A stretch of DNA of 64,000 nucleotides from Benincasa hispida (GCF_009727055.1 NC_052359.1:65413118-65477117), one strand, 5' to 3'; positions 1 to 12,116 are shown, numbered from the stretch's first letter. Notes: a model not told the origin generated them from the letters alone. A program made the numbers and translations.

Positions 1-230
1 GTCTGTTTCTTCGATTTATAGCATAATTTCAACTCTAATGACTCCAAATAAATTACAGACTCTTGGAAACACATTAAAGCTCATCAAGCAAGAGCCAATT
101 ACTTTAAATGAGAAATTAAAGAAAATTAAACAGCTAAAACTCATAAAACCATATCAGTGCACCAGTTTCATATTTGTCATATAAAACACCCACCAAACCA
201 AAATTAAACCGAATTGAATGCTTATTTGAT
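1..230 (-). mobile_element. Copia untranslated leader, running off the window
   Basis: This stretch follows a primer-binding site on the minus strand, so it should be the 5' untranslated leader of a copia element whose gag-pol lies left of position 1. I see no coding similarity in it, and the small open frames overlapping it extend into the LTR. It could also be unrelated flank if the LTR is solo, but the correctly spaced PBS argues against that. Confidence 0.5.
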
Positions 231-242
231 GCTCTGATACCA
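231..242 (-). other. tRNA-iMet primer-binding site
   Basis: On the minus strand this reads TGGTATCAGAGC, the standard plant initiator-Met PBS. It lies two bases (AT) after the LTR end CCTACA, the same spacing as in elements II and IV. Initiator tRNA would prime minus-strand cDNA here. Confidence 0.85.
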
Positions 243-244
243 AT

Positions 245-2063
245 TGTAGGATTGTATCAACAGTAGCGGAAGCACAAGGATCATCTAAGCATCCAAATTC
301 ACTAATTTTGGCAAAATATAAAGCATGCTTCTGCAGAAAAATGGGTTTTAAGACATACCTCTTGTAGATCTTTTTCAAACCTCCATCTCTAGTTGCAAGC
401 TTCTCCATATCTCATTGTAGACCACCTCAAGATCTTCCCACTATTCTCTTGTGCTCTAGATTGAGTTGTGGGACACAAAACAAGCTTGAAGCAAGGGATG
501 AAGTAGAAAAGCTCACTATAGCAACCTTGTTGAAGAACCATTCTTCAAACCGAATTTTCTCTCAAAATTCTCGAGATTGCATGCCTGATTTTCACTCCAA
601 TCTTCTCATTATATTGCAAATCAACATGCAAAGAGAAGAGTTGCATGAGTTGCAGCTCATGCTTGGAGAAGACAAGGGAAATGGTTGCTTCATGTGTGAG
701 CTACTTCAAAGATGGATAATGGAAAAACCCATTTTTCCATTTTGTGTTTTAGTTTTCTTTTCTTTTTTCAATTTTATCTAAAAATCAAATTTTGATTTAA
801 AAAATCTACTTGATTTTAAAAATGAAAAAATAATTAATTTCATAAATTAATTATTAAATAAAATTAATTAATTCTATATCAAATATTAAATTAATTTTAA
901 CACATATCCATCTTTATATATTTAAATCATATTTAGATATATAAATTCTCCTATTCCGTTTAATTCTAAAATTAAACATAATTATATCTCATATAATTAC
1001 AAATTCCCTTAATTCTATTTTGAATGTTTCAAATTAACTTATCACACTATTCTAGAGCTAGTCTGTTACGAGCTGGTAGGGGGACCTCGCGGACCAACAG
1101 ATCATGGGCTCCAATGATTCGAAATTAATCAACTAAACTAATCAAACCAAATTAATCCCCATTTGTTAACTAATGGGTCACTCCACTAAAGCCCATAGTT
1201 ACATTCCTCTCACTATAGATATATTATGTCCACATGATTTAACCATAATCAACAAGTCGAACCTTCACAGGTTATTCGTAATAATGGCTGGGTCAAATAG
1301 CAGTTTTACCCCCGAGATTACGTCTTATTCTTCAAGTCCCTACTGATCCTCTAATAAACAACTGGTTTGTGATCCAATCACTAAACCAAACTCTCTCAGC
1401 CCAGTGAGAAGATAGGGCCCCTTGTTTAAAACCTGGATTCAGTACTTGAGAGAACAACCTTTCTCCTATCCCTAAACCGGGTAGGTGTGAACTTCTTCTT
1501 GCATCCTATGTCCCCAGGTATCTATTCGGTCTTACCCCTGAAATGGGAGTCTTTTTGAGCTGGCGCTGTTAAACCAACCCTCAACTATGAAAATCTAAGG
1601 GCAATCCCAAATAAACAGGAGTTCATAGTTAGCTCAGGATTAAGATCAAGTTACCTAGGTCATCTAAGTGAAATAATTAGTCTTAAATAGTAAACGATGT
1701 TATAAAGTAAGAGTGACTTAGGACACCCCAATCCTCATGTCATAACATGTATGAATTAGGATCACATCGTATGTAGCACTTTACAACTCTTTGTAACAAC
1801 TATAAAGTATGCCGCATCCAATGGTGTTACCAGAATAAGGTACCCAATCTCATTCATGTACCATATATCATTTTGACTATTTACTCGAACCCGATCCACT
1901 CTTATGTCTCCACATAAAGTTCAAGTACTCATACAATAGTCATGGGTCTTAGTTTATTGGATTTAGACTTTCATACAATTTATGAGATCAATAATAAGTG
2001 TATTGATAATAGAAAATGTTTATCATTTTACAAACTGCGAGTTTTAAGACATAAAACCTAATA
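245..2063 (-). repeat. F1-family copia LTR
   Basis: On the minus strand the LTR starts TATTAGGTTTTATGTC (family form TGTTGGGTTTTATG) and ends GATACAATCCTACA. It is collinear with the copies at 38107-39971 and 56535-58386 on the same strand and 50222-52047 on the other. A polypurine tract and RNase H precede it on the minus strand and a PBS follows it, so it acts as a 3' LTR on one side and a 5' LTR on the other. Confidence 0.85.
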
Positions 2064-2075
2064 ATACTCCCACTT
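2064..2075 (-). other. Polypurine tract
   Basis: On the minus strand this reads AAGTGGGAGTAT directly before the LTR. It matches the PPT of element II (AAGTGGAAGAT at 25292-25302). It would prime plus-strand DNA synthesis. Confidence 0.7.
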
Positions 2076-2692
2076 GAAGTAAAACTCTAGTGGATCAATA
2101 TATACAAATATATACAATGTTGAGTTTACATGGAGAGAATAAAATGTACAAATACAATAAATTAGGGCATCATAATATCCATCAATTCTCCCACTTGCCC
2201 TAGTGATTTAAAACTCGTAGACCTAGTCCTACTAGGTGACCCTCGAACACTTTAGCTGAGAAAACCTTCATAAATGGATCAGCTATGTTTCTTTTGCTGA
2301 TTCGCTTACAACAATATACTCAGCGTCCATTGTGGAGTCCATAGTATAACTCTACTTGATGCTTCTCCACACAACTACTCCTCCGTTCAGAGTGAATATT
2401 GACCCCGAAGTTAATTTTCTCGAATCAATATTGGTCTGAAAGTAAGACTTAGTGTATCAGTAAGGATTAGATCCTTAGAACCATACACGGGCATATAATC
2501 TCTCGTTCTCCGAAGATACTTGTGAATGTTTTTAACAGCAGTCCAATGGTCATGACAAGGATTGGACTGAAATCTGCTGACAATTCCTATGGCATAGCAT
2601 ATGTCAGGACAAGTACACAACATTGCATAACTCAAACTCCCAACTGCAGATGCATATGGAATTCGATTCATCTCCTTAATCTCTTGATCCAC
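2076..2692 (-). pseudogene. Copia pol 3' fragment (RT C-terminus and RNase H)
   Basis: The open part (2411-2692) translates to the end of a copia reverse transcriptase, with IPYASAVGSLSYAMLCT, a PDICYAIG segment and a KYLRRTRDYM segment, as in elements II and IV. After frameshifts, the RNase H part is recognisable as STMDAEYIVVSESAKE (about 2282-2335) and the C-terminal KVFEGHLVGLGLR (about 2215-2255). Everything upstream of the RT C-terminus is missing, because an LTR fragment abuts it at about 2693. It is a truncated pseudogene. Confidence 0.85.
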
Positions 2693-2894
2693 TTTTGATT
2701 ATTTACTATTTACTCGAACTTGATCCACTTTTATGTCTCCACATAAAGTTCAAGTACTCATGTAATAGTCATGGGTCTTTAAGGTTTATTGGATTTCTAA
2801 TAAGCAGAACATATATTCAATAACAACTTTATTGAATTTTTAGAATTAGTTTTATTGTTTACAAACCACGAGTTTAAGGACATAAAACCCAACA
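2693..2894 (-). repeat. F1-type LTR fragment (first ~200 bp)
   Basis: On the minus strand it begins TGTTGGGTTTTATGTCC and matches the start of the F1 LTR, most closely the copy at 43306-44978. It ends abruptly at the RT fragment. The pair looks like the remains of a 5' LTR joined to the middle of pol by a large deletion. Confidence 0.75.
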
Positions 2895-5800
2895 AGGTTT
2901 GTTTTGACATAAGTGTCTCAACTTACCCAAAAACTGAAGTGTCATAAACAAACTTTACAACACTTTCAGAATCCAATATTGTTTTTCAAACATTTTTGGA
3001 GGAAATAATGTTAAAAAAAATGCAATCTCCATTGCATATCCTTAGTGGAGTCGGACATCGATATAATTTAAAAAATAGGAATATGTTTAACAAAGTACTT
3101 AGAATGAACCAAGTTCAACAAGGTCACATTTCTCTTGTTATAGTACAATTTCATCCAAATTGAACTCAATGCTCAATGTTGAGATCTCATCTCATCTTTA
3201 TCAATTAGGCTTATTACAATAAAATTCTTGTACTAATCATTAGGATCTGATCATAATGTTACAATAGACTTGTCTAAATGATTTAACTTTAGTCTAATTT
3301 TTTTTTAACATTTTAAAGAAAATAAGACTTAAACTGCATTATATTAAGATACTTTTGTTCACAAATACTTATCAATCATATTAATAACTTATTTATGAAG
3401 TCATACTTTTGCTTTCAATCACAGACCACCTGGGTCAAAATACGAAAGTCCAACATTGGTCAGGTAACCTTATCTAATAAGATTTTGACGACATGCTTGC
3501 ATGAGAAGAAAAGCTTTTGACAAGTAATAAAATTTGACTCTAACTCTTAGGGAATTATCTATAGTTGTCATCTAAATGCCAAAGATAAGTGTCCTTTTAG
3601 GAGAATAGAACCTTTCTTTCTTTATGGATTCATTAATCCTTACACTATCTTAGTTTAGTATCCAGTTGTGTTAACCTTTAACACACAAAAATATATTTTA
3701 TTTAAAGCTGAACATATTATCAAAACAACTTTTGAATACATGCCTTATCACTAAAACCATTCATACTCTATGAAATATTTAGTAATAAAATTTGGAGAAA
3801 TTAAATCTCTTATAATGATAAAAACACCATATTCAGCATAAATAAATAATATTTTAATGTCTCCCACTATGTTAACTGAGATGAGCTTCCTGTTACCAAC
3901 TAGTAGAATTATCCACTAAATTAAGTATTTGCCAAGAACTCCAATCCAATTGTAATGAAGAAAAAATCTGATACTGAATCATTATTCAACCATCAAGGTG
4001 CAAATCTGTATTATGCACCATGAATTTAGTAAATCAAATTTATTTATTCTTATTTTTCTTCCTTTTGATGTATTTTAAAAATTCCTCATGGTGTGACAAC
4101 CCAAGCTAATTTGGAAACATTTTCTTTATCGAATCTTAGATTCTCGAGCAAGGCTTTCAATCAAATTCCGTTCAAACGTAGGGACGAAGTTCCCAGCTTA
4201 AGCCGTTAAGCGTGTCAGTGAGTTAGCAGCTGTCGGAACTATTGGAAGCAAATGGAAAAGGAACACTGAGTGGTGTTGGTTACACACAAATCCACTTTGA
4301 TTCGATATCCGAGTCGAGCGGGAATACCTCTTTCTTCTTTCACAAAAATTTTTCTTGACTCAAATAATACTAAATTTTGGACGTCATTTAGTTTCCCATG
4401 ACTCCAACATACAATATGTTTTGTCATGACTTTATGTTATAATCCACACATCATATGTTATTTAGACAACAAAAGTAAGCTATACATCAAAGATTATTTA
4501 TGAACACTTCACGAATTGGCAACAATTCTTTTGAGAACGTTTCTGAAAATAAATACAAAATTACACTGTCATTATGTGTTGATGACATTTTTCAAAGTAA
4601 AATATTTATCAAACCTTTTGACTTATATTGAGAATAAAAAATTAAAACACTGCGAGAAAATGACATAACTTTGAATTATATAAAACATGTTAATTGAATA
4701 TATTCAATCTTTTATCCATTCTAATTCAGCGTAGAAATTAAAAAACTAACCCAATAGATTTAATATGAACCTCATTCATATTAATTCAAAATTTCTATTG
4801 CTGTGATACTCTAGTGAGTTAGAACAAGTGCCACTAAAGGGTGGTCAATTATTCCTTCACTAGATTGGGATATTCTCAACCAATTGTTACATCAGAATAA
4901 CTCTTATTCATATAATAATTAGTTACAATTTATTTGGTCAAGAAATCATTAACTTGCTTAATAATTTATTGTAAGTGTGAACCTCCATTTTAGATCCCAT
5001 AGTTCTGCCCCAATGAGCCAATTGAAGGGAAAAATTGGTTGGAAAAAAAAACTAAAGCGACCCTATCCATTTTCAGAGTTCGTCCTGATATTGACTTAAT
5101 GCACAAACCATCCGAAGAGGATGCTCCCAGGGTGCCTTAAGGTCGTGCAAGACGATCTCATGATACAAACTAATGAAGGAGAACATAGGACATGTTGACA
5201 CACATTTTTCTCCCACTTACTATAAATACTTTCTCCATTTACCTTGATATTGACCCATGCAAACACCATCCGAAGGGAGATGCTTCCAAGATGCCTTGAG
5301 GCTAAGCATGAGTTTCACGGTGTGAACTTTAAGAGAGAACGTGAGTGGAAAAATGATATATCATATACATATGTTTTTTCTCCTATTAAGTATTTTACAA
5401 ATGAAAGTTCGTTACTTAGGTAAATTAGGTTAAAAAAATTAATCTAAGTCTAGTTAAATTTTCCCAATATAATTCTTATATTGGATAGTTTAACAATTTA
5501 TGATTATCATTTACTAAACACTTTAATAAATTCTAATCATCTATAGCATGCTTATAAAATATTTCTTTAATTCACCTTCTAGGTCGATTCCCAGATAGGG
5601 TGTTCCATTTTCGTCAGTTTAAATAGTCCAGCCTTAGACAGAATCTTTCTTAGACAAAGGTCCCATATAGACAATTATTTTATAAATTTAATCTTTTATT
5701 ATTTCCATTTTAATTCTATTAAAAATAAAATAAAAGAATAACCTATTTCTAATCACATTAGAAAGATATTAACATAGGTCCAAGTGAAATCAATTTTAAA

Positions 5801-6104
5801 CTATTTAAAATTAATTTTAATATATGTTTTCCTGAAATTATTGATTATAGATTTTAACTCAAATTCATTAAACTTATAACCCTTATAATGTTAATGAAAT
5901 AATTAAAACCTATAACCATGCATCTAGATGACATTAAAGAAATATAACATTTATAATTTCTAAGTAATATCATACTTCTGCAATTCCATTTTCATTACGT
6001 AATATAACACTTATATTATAAACTAATGAAAATAAATAACACATCCACCATATAATATAACACTTGTATTACAAACCATATAATATAAATTTTATATTAT
6101 AGTA
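2895..6104 (-). mobile_element. Copia leader relic, part 1
   Basis: On the minus strand this is collinear with the long untranslated leaders of element II (about 20150-21700) and element IV (about 48340-49870). Shared landmarks include the GGGACCTTTGTCTAAG-like block (here about 5640-5670) and the doubled 'cctcgtgatgccctgg' module (here about 5090-5330). No gag-pol is attached: an F1 LTR fragment starts at 2894, near where gag would begin. Element III interrupts it, and it resumes at 11431. Confidence 0.75.
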
Positions 6105-6109
6105 TGATG
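6105..6109. other. Target-site duplication TGATG (left)
   Basis: This is identical to 11426-11430, the five bases after the 3' LTR of element III, so it marks a genuine integration. Confidence 0.9.
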
Positions 6110-6712
6110 TGTTATTAAAGCAGTGAAAAACAACTTCAAAGGTTGTTGATTCAGTTATACAAGACTGTTTATAAATATATTTGTAATTTTTTACTTGTAC
6201 ACTTAAGAGAGAAAAATTACAACTAGAGAAAAACTAGACATAAACTCATCATTGTATAACCCTTGTAGCTCCCCATCTGCAATAATCAGCTTCTTTCCGT
6301 GGATGTAGGCTATTTTGGGTCGAGCCATGTAAATCCTTATTGTTCCTTCTTCTCCCCTTCATCTTCTTTATCTTCTTGCTCGAATTCTTCAACTCCTTCA
6401 ACAATCTTGCAGCATTTCTGTAGCAATTTGCATTGTTCTTCTTTTTTCCTCTCTCGGCATTTTCTGCAAGAAAGAAAGATTTTGTTAGTCATTGAAGTTC
6501 TTTCATTTTCGATGAGTACTCAAAGTTAATCGCAGTCGTCAATGTGTATGGTATAGATTCTTATTCACGTGGATTGTGCTTTTAGCACGTAGTGTCAATT
6601 TCCAGCTGAAAGCAGTAAGTAGTATTTGTTTATTTGGGTCAGACTCATTTGTTTTGCAAAAGTCTAAATCATTTTTTCTTTGCCTTTCTTTTCTAAACCC
6701 ATCAGTGCAACA
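6110..6712 (+). repeat. Element III 5' LTR
   Basis: It starts TGTTATTAAAGCAGTG and ends AGTGCAACA. It aligns along its full length with 10822-11425. The PBS follows two bases later. Confidence 0.95.
6170..6177 (+). promoter_or_regulatory. LTR TATA box
   Basis: TATAAATA lies about 60 bp into the LTR. The same word occurs at the matching place in the 3' LTR (10881-10888), which suits a Pol II core promoter in U3. Confidence 0.55.
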
Positions 6713-6714
6713 AG

Positions 6715-6726
6715 TGGTATCAGAGC
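6715..6726 (+). other. tRNA-iMet primer-binding site, element III
   Basis: TGGTATCAGAGC lies two bases after the 5' LTR end. Confidence 0.9.
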
Positions 6727-6805
6727 CTGCAAGAAAACTTCAAGATTATTCAAAGATTCATAAAGAAAGTAAATCTTGGAGCTTTCGAAATTAAAAGGGA
6801 AAGAA

Positions 6806-7600
6806 ATGGCAGTAGCAAAATATGATATTGAAAAGTTTGATGGGAAAGGAGACTTTGGCTTATAGAAAGCCAAGATCAAAGCAATTTTGGGGCAACAAAG
6901 GGCTTACAAGGCCCTTGAAGATCCAACCAAGCTATCTACCATGGCAACAAAAGAAGAGAGGGAGAATATGGAGCTAATTGCTCATGGCATACTTGTTCTT
7001 AATTTGTCAGACAATGTACTAAGACAAGTAATCGATCAAGAAACAACATTCAAGATGTGGACTAAGTTGAATGAGCTGTATGAGAGAAAGAATCCACCTA
7101 ACAAGCTTTTCCTGAGGGAAAGATTTTTCACCTTTAAAATGAGTTCTTCAAAATCCTTAACAGAAAATCTGGATGATTTCAAGAGGATTACTACTAAATT
7201 TAAGACTCAAGGTGAAGAGATTGAGGTTGATAATGAAGATTTTATGCTTCTTAACTCATTACCGGATTCTTATAAGGATGTCAAGAATGCCTTAAAGCAT
7301 GGTAGAGACTCTTTAACAACTGATATTATCATTTTAGCCTTAAAATTAGATAAATGGAGCTCTTAACCAGTAAATAAGATAAACCCAATGCTGAGGGTTT
7401 ATTTGTTAAAGGGAAGTCTAAATAGAGTAATAAGGAAAAAGGGAAGCAAAACTCAACAGAATAAGGCAAGGAAAAAGCCAAGGTTAGATGTAAATATTGC
7501 AAGAAGTTGGGACATCTAATCAAGGATTGTATAACCATAAAATGGAAAAATGAATAGAAGAATAAGCAATCACAGCCTCAACAGAAAAACCAGGAAAGTC
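6806..7600 (+). pseudogene. Element III gag with zinc knuckle
   Basis: The likely ATG is at 6806, about 80 bases after the PBS, and begins MAVAKYDIEKFDGKGDF, a typical copia gag start. Codon 20 is a stop (TAG, 6863-6865) where related gags usually have Trp. The frame then stays open to about 7366 (MWTKLNELYE, FFTFKMSSSKSL). A frameshift follows. A complete CX2CX4HX4C zinc knuckle (CKYCKKLGHLIKDC, 7489-7530) remains in another frame. Gag would form the virus-like particle and bind element RNA; this copy cannot make a full product. Confidence 0.85.
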
Positions 7601-8274
7601 AGTCAGGAGAAGCCTTAGTTTGTGAGGATTCCTATTTCTATTCAGATGCCCTAGCTACTTCAAATTTAAAGGCAGTTGAAGGATCAAATAAGAACCTAGA
7701 TTGGGTTCTAGACTCCAGGTGTTCTTTTCATATGACACCCCACAAGGACTGGTTCAGCACATACAGAGATCTGGATGGAGGCTCAGTATACATGGGTAAT
7801 AATAACTCATGTCCAGTGGTTGGTATTGGTTCTGTATCACTCAAGCTTGAAGATGGATCAGTGAAATTACTAAGAAATGTTAGACATATGCCTAAGTTGA
7901 AAAGAAATTTGATTTCACTAGGCATGCTTAACTCAATTGGCTTTGACTATAGAGAAAAGGAAGTCTACTGTGAAGTTTTGCAGTAAGCCTATTTTCAGAG
8001 GGATCAAGATAAATGAGGTTTATGTTGTTCAAGAAGTTCAGAAACTACATTCAACCTAAGTTGTGACTACGAAACAACCTACTGAAGGAGATCTTTGGCA
8101 CAAAAGACTCTCACATATTAGTGCCAAAGGTCTACATCTCTTGCCAATCAGGGAATTCTACCTAAGGGAATTCATCAAAGCCTGTCCTTTTGTGAGCATT
8201 GTGTGATAGGTAATCTACAAGGCAGAGTTTTGTAAAGGCTAAGCATACAACCAAGGCCATCCTTAATTATGTGC
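7601..8274 (+). pseudogene. Element III protease and pre-integrase region
   Basis: The aspartic protease stretch reads LDWVLDSRCSFHMTP; the catalytic D-S/T-G is changed to DSR at about 7710-7718. The frame is open from 7732 to 7986 (NVRHMPKLKRNLISLGML), then broken. The pre-integrase zinc region is visible as LWHKRLSHI (about 8093) and CEHCVIGN (about 8194-8217). The polyprotein could not be processed by this copy. Confidence 0.8.
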
Positions 8275-9180
8275 AGTCGGACCTATGGGGTCCTTCACCT
8301 GTCTAATCTTTGAGTAGAGCCAGGTACTTTTTAACCTTTGTGGATGATTATTCTAGAAAATTTTAGATATTTTTCCTTAAATCTAAGGACTTGGTGGTTG
8401 AAAAAATGTCTAATAGTCAAATAAAATGTCTTAGAACTGACAACGGGCTTGAGTTCTGTGTAGAAGATTTTAATGTTTTGTAGACAGTAGGGGATTATTA
8501 GACATAAGACTATTAGATATACACCTCAGCAAAATGGGGTGGCAAAGAGGTTGAATAGAACACTTATGGAAAGAGTTAGAAGCCTATTGTCTGATGCTAT
8601 TCTTCTTGAGAAGTTTTGGGTTGAGGCAACATCTTACACTGTTCATACTCTTAATAGATGCCTTCATGTCTCACTTGATTTGCTAACTCCTGAAGAAAGG
8701 TGGACCAAACAACCTCCAAACCTAAATAATCTAAGGGTGTTTGGTTGCACAGAATTTGTTCATTAGAACAAGGAGAAATTGGCTGCCCAAGCAGTGAAAT
8801 GCATGTTTTTGGGTTTCACAGAAGGAATGAAGTGTTTCAGAATGTGGCATCCTACAGAAAAGAGGTTTATTACTAGTAGAGATGTTATTTTCAGGGAGGC
8901 TGAGATGTTTATGCAAGGATCTACTCCAAGTGTGGATGATAAATTGAGGTGGAGCAAGTTCTTAATCCTACCACTGATCTCTCGAGCTCAGAATCACATT
9001 TTGATCAACTACCTTATCATGAAGAAGAAGTAGAAGATGTTATTTCTGATCCAGAGCAAGAGGAACCAGATCTAAGGGGGTATAACCTAGCAAGAGACAG
9101 GCAAAGAAGAACTATTGTGCCACCTTCAAGATATGTTGACTATATCAATTTCGCTCTCAATGCCCCAGATCTATATAATG
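8275..9180 (+). pseudogene. Element III integrase relic
   Basis: The core is frameshifted early, but LRTDNGLEF (about 8431-8457), with the second catalytic Asp, and YTPQQNGVAKRLNRTLMERVRS (about 8519-8582) are clear. The catalytic Glu position of the third motif is Lys here (AKR instead of the usual AER). VFGCTEFVH and the C-terminal KCMFLGFTEGMKCFRMWHPT (about 8799-8860) follow. Integrase would insert the cDNA; this copy is broken by stops at least at 8764-8766 and upstream. Confidence 0.8.
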
Positions 9181-10344
9181 AAGCAGAACCCCTAACCTTT
9201 GAAGAAGCAGGAAGATGTCTTAAAGCTAAATTATGGATAGAAGCAATGAATGAAGTTGATTCACTTGTCAGAAATAATACTTGGGAGTTGACACTTTTGC
9301 CCAAAGGTTGCAAACCAATTGCATCCAAATGGGTGTATAAATATAAGGAGGGATTCCCTAATGGTCAAGGACCTATATAAAAGACTAGGTTGGTAGCTAA
9401 GGATTTACTCAAAGACCAGGTGTTGACTTCAATGAGATATTTTCTTCTGTGATCAAGCAAACTTCTATCAGACTCTTGCTGTCTATTGTGGCTCAGAATG
9501 ATCTAGAGCTGGAGCAACTTGATGTTAAAACAATTTTCTTACATGGTTTCCTAGATGAAGTCATTTACATGAGTCAACTTAAAGGGTATGAAGTCAGAGG
9601 GAAAGAAGATCATTTTTGCTTACTTAAAAGGTCAATCTATGGCCTTAAACAGTCCTCTAGGTGTTGGAACAGAAGATTCGGTGACTTTGTGCAAAAGAAT
9701 GGCTTTATCAAGAGTTCTTATGATAGCCGTGTTTATATAAACACTCACACCTACACTCATCCTATCTATTTGCTATTCTATGTGGATGATATGTTGTTAT
9801 CATGAACAACCATGCAAAATTTGAATAAAGTCAAAGATCTACTCAAGTCAGAATTTCAAATGGAAGACATGGGCAATGCAAAAAGAATATTAGGCATTGA
9901 TATAATCAGAAATAGAAAATCATGCATACGTAACATTGATCAGTCTCAATATTGTCAGAAGATACTCAAGAAATATCATATGACAGAGGCTAAATCAGTT
10001 TGTACTCCTATTGCTAATCATTTCAAACTCTCAGTAGAAAATTCACCTAAAGATTCTGACATTGAACATTTGAAGGTAATGTCAACTATTCCTTATTCTC
10101 AAGTTGTGGGAAGTTTAATGTACTTAATGGTGTCTACAAGGCCGGATATTGCTTATGCTATAAGTTTGGTAAGTATGTACATGGCTAAACCGGGAAAGAG
10201 GCATTGGGAGGCAACCAAATGGATAATGAGGTATCTTAAAGGCACTACAAGTGCTAAACTACTATATCAACAACTATCAGACAGAGAACCAGAATTAGTA
10301 GGGTATGTTGACTTTGACTATGCTGGATACCTAGACAAGAGATG
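9181..10344 (+). pseudogene. Element III reverse transcriptase
   Basis: RT begins near EAMNEVDSLVRNNTWEL and KPIASKWVYKYKEG (to about 9351). It continues through QLDVKTIFLHGFLDEVIYM and SIYGLKQSSRCWN (9449-9805), with the catalytic YVDD intact at 9779-9790. The thumb and linker part follows at 9812-10345 (ILGIDIIRNR, PYSQVVGSLMYLMVSTRPDI, HWEATKWIMRYLKGT). A frameshift near 9380 and a stop after DDMLLS divide it into three open blocks. It would copy element RNA into DNA. Confidence 0.85.
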
Positions 10345-10756
10345 ATCCTTATCAGGTTATTTCTTCCTATATGGAAGGCGTGTTCTAAGTTGGAAAGCTA
10401 CATTACAGTCAGTAGTGGCTCTCTCCACTATTGAAGCTGAATTCATTGCTCTTTCAAAAGTAGTAAAGGAGGGATTATGGCTAAAGGGACTCCTACGTGA
10501 TTTTGGGATCAAACAAGTAAAGATATTTTGTGATAACTAAAGTACTATACACTTATCTAAACATCCACAATATCATAACAGAACAAAGCACATAGATGTG
10601 AAATATCATTTAGAGAAGATTGAAGATAAGCAGATCGAAGTGTTGAAAGTACATACCTCAGAGAATGCTTCCGATATGTTAACCAAGACTGTCACTCAAC
10701 TCAAACTTCAAAAATTTCTCGATATTATAGGGTTTGAGCTGAGAGACAAGGGTTGA
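10345..10756 (+). pseudogene. Element III RNase H
   Basis: This continues from RT with YVDFDYAGYLDKR, then STIEAEFIALS and a HVDVKYH-like block, ending at a TGA at 10754-10756 after ELRDKG. In-frame stops occur at 10345-10347 and within the CDN motif region (about 10540). RNase H would degrade the RNA strand of the hybrid; here it is a pseudogene. Confidence 0.8.
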
Positions 10757-10810
10757 AGAAGAAGAGAGTCAGTAAAGAGAAGCTGAAGAAACTACTCGAA
10801 GTTTTCTTTC

Positions 10811-10821
10811 AAGGTGGAGAT
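10811..10821 (+). other. Polypurine tract, element III
   Basis: AAGGTGGAGAT lies directly before the 3' LTR. Confidence 0.8.
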
Positions 10822-11425
10822 TGTTATTAAAGCAGTGAAAAAAACTTCAAAGGTTGTTAATTCAGTTATATAAGACTGTCTATAAATACATTTGTAATTT
10901 TTTACTTGTACACTTAAGAAAGAAAAATTAAAACTAGAAAAAAACTAGATAGAAACTCATCTTTGTATAACCCTTGTAGCTACCCATATGCAATAATCAG
11001 CTTCTCTCTGTGGATGTAGGCTATTTTGGGCCGAACCACGTAAATCCTTGTTGTTCCTTCTTCTCCCCTTCATCTTCTTTATCTTTTTGCTCGTATTCTT
11101 CAGCTCCTTAAAAAATCTTGCAGCATTTTGGCAAAAATTTGCATTGTTCTTCTTTTTTACTCTCTCGGTGTTTTCTACAAGAAAGATAGATTTTGTTAGT
11201 CATTGAAGTTCTTTCATTTTCTGTAAGTGCCCAAAGTTAATCGCGGTCATCAACGTGTATGGTATAGATTCTTCTTCACTTGGATTGTGCTTTTAGCACA
11301 TAGTGTCAATTTCTAGCTGAAAGCAGTAAGTGGTCTTTGTCTATTCGGGCTAGATTAATTTGTTTTGCAAAAGCCCAAATCGTTTTTTTTCTTTGCCTCT
11401 GTTTTCTAAGCCCATCAGTTCAACA
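10822..11425 (+). repeat. Element III 3' LTR
   Basis: It starts TGTTATTAAAGCAGTG and ends AGTTCAACA. It pairs with 6110-6712, with scattered substitutions and small indels. Confidence 0.95.
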
Positions 11426-11430
11426 TGATG
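11426..11430. other. Target-site duplication TGATG (right)
   Basis: This matches 6105-6109 exactly. Confidence 0.9.
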
Positions 11431-11745
11431 CATGGACATGTTACTATGCATACAATCACATAATATAATATTTATATTTAATATGATGTATGAGTATGCT
11501 TAATATATCATGCAACTATATAATATAACATATTTATTAAATATAATGCACGATAATATGTTTATCCTATAATGGGATTATAAACTATATGGCATATAAT
11601 ATGCAATATAATAAAATTAGTCATACGTCACATGTAAATTAATTAAATAGTAGCATTGGACCAAAAATGGGTACACCTAAGCTATTATTTAAATTTATAT
11701 AACATTTATATTAATTTGATTAATTAAAAAAAACAAATTACAAAA
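11431..11745 (-). mobile_element. Copia leader relic, part 2
   Basis: This continues the minus-strand leader interrupted by element III. It shares the 'taatataa...catgcat' AT-rich pattern of the leaders at about 20150-20350 and 48400-48620. It fades into sequence I cannot place near 11745. Confidence 0.6.
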
Positions 11746-12116
11746 TTCAAATAAAAAAAAACAAAAAACTGCTCCAAGAGGCTCGAACCCATGATCTAGA
11801 GGCAACTGACGCACGCGAGTCATGTTTGAAGCATAACGACGGTCGGAAGGAACATGTTACGTTGGTCTGGAGCTTGTCGTAGGGTAATGTTACTCTCCAC
11901 ATAGCGTAATTACGCTTTGCCTCAACATTGCAATGTTGAGATTGAGTGTAGCTATGTTGGGCATTTTGCCTTACAACATAACGCGCAATGTAACACTTCA
12001 TGGCAAAATGGAACTGCTTTGTGTTTGTTTGTGCTTGGGGAGATGATAGTGGAAAAATGAACGATCTATTACTTGGCGTGAAGATAATGGCATGCGTTAG
12101 GTAGAATAATAAATTA
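11746..12116. other. Unassigned non-coding stretch
   Basis: This is moderately GC-rich sequence with repeated 'aacattgcaatgttg' words, similar in style to 13840-14080. A 133-codon open frame on the minus strand (11747-12148) has no family resemblance I recognise and is probably chance. It may be leader or LTR-internal sequence of the neighbouring minus-strand relic. Confidence 0.35.

Larger units (their letters stand above)
6110..11425 (+). mobile_element. Ty1/copia element III, structurally complete
   Basis: It has a 603-bp 5' LTR, PBS, gag-pol relic, polypurine tract and 604-bp 3' LTR, with a perfect 5-bp TGATG duplication outside. It interrupts a minus-strand copia leader. By eye the two LTRs differ at several percent of positions, so insertion is not recent. 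The pol order PR-IN-RT-RH and the Tnt1-like wording of the RT place it in Ty1/copia; I cannot fix the lineage. Stops and frameshifts make it non-autonomous. It is the only complete two-LTR element in the window not interrupted by another insertion. Confidence 0.95.

Noticed and set aside
449..781. A 110-codon frame inside the first F1 LTR
   Set aside because: It lies wholly within the LTR and is interrupted in the other F1 copies at the same place, so it is not a conserved gene.
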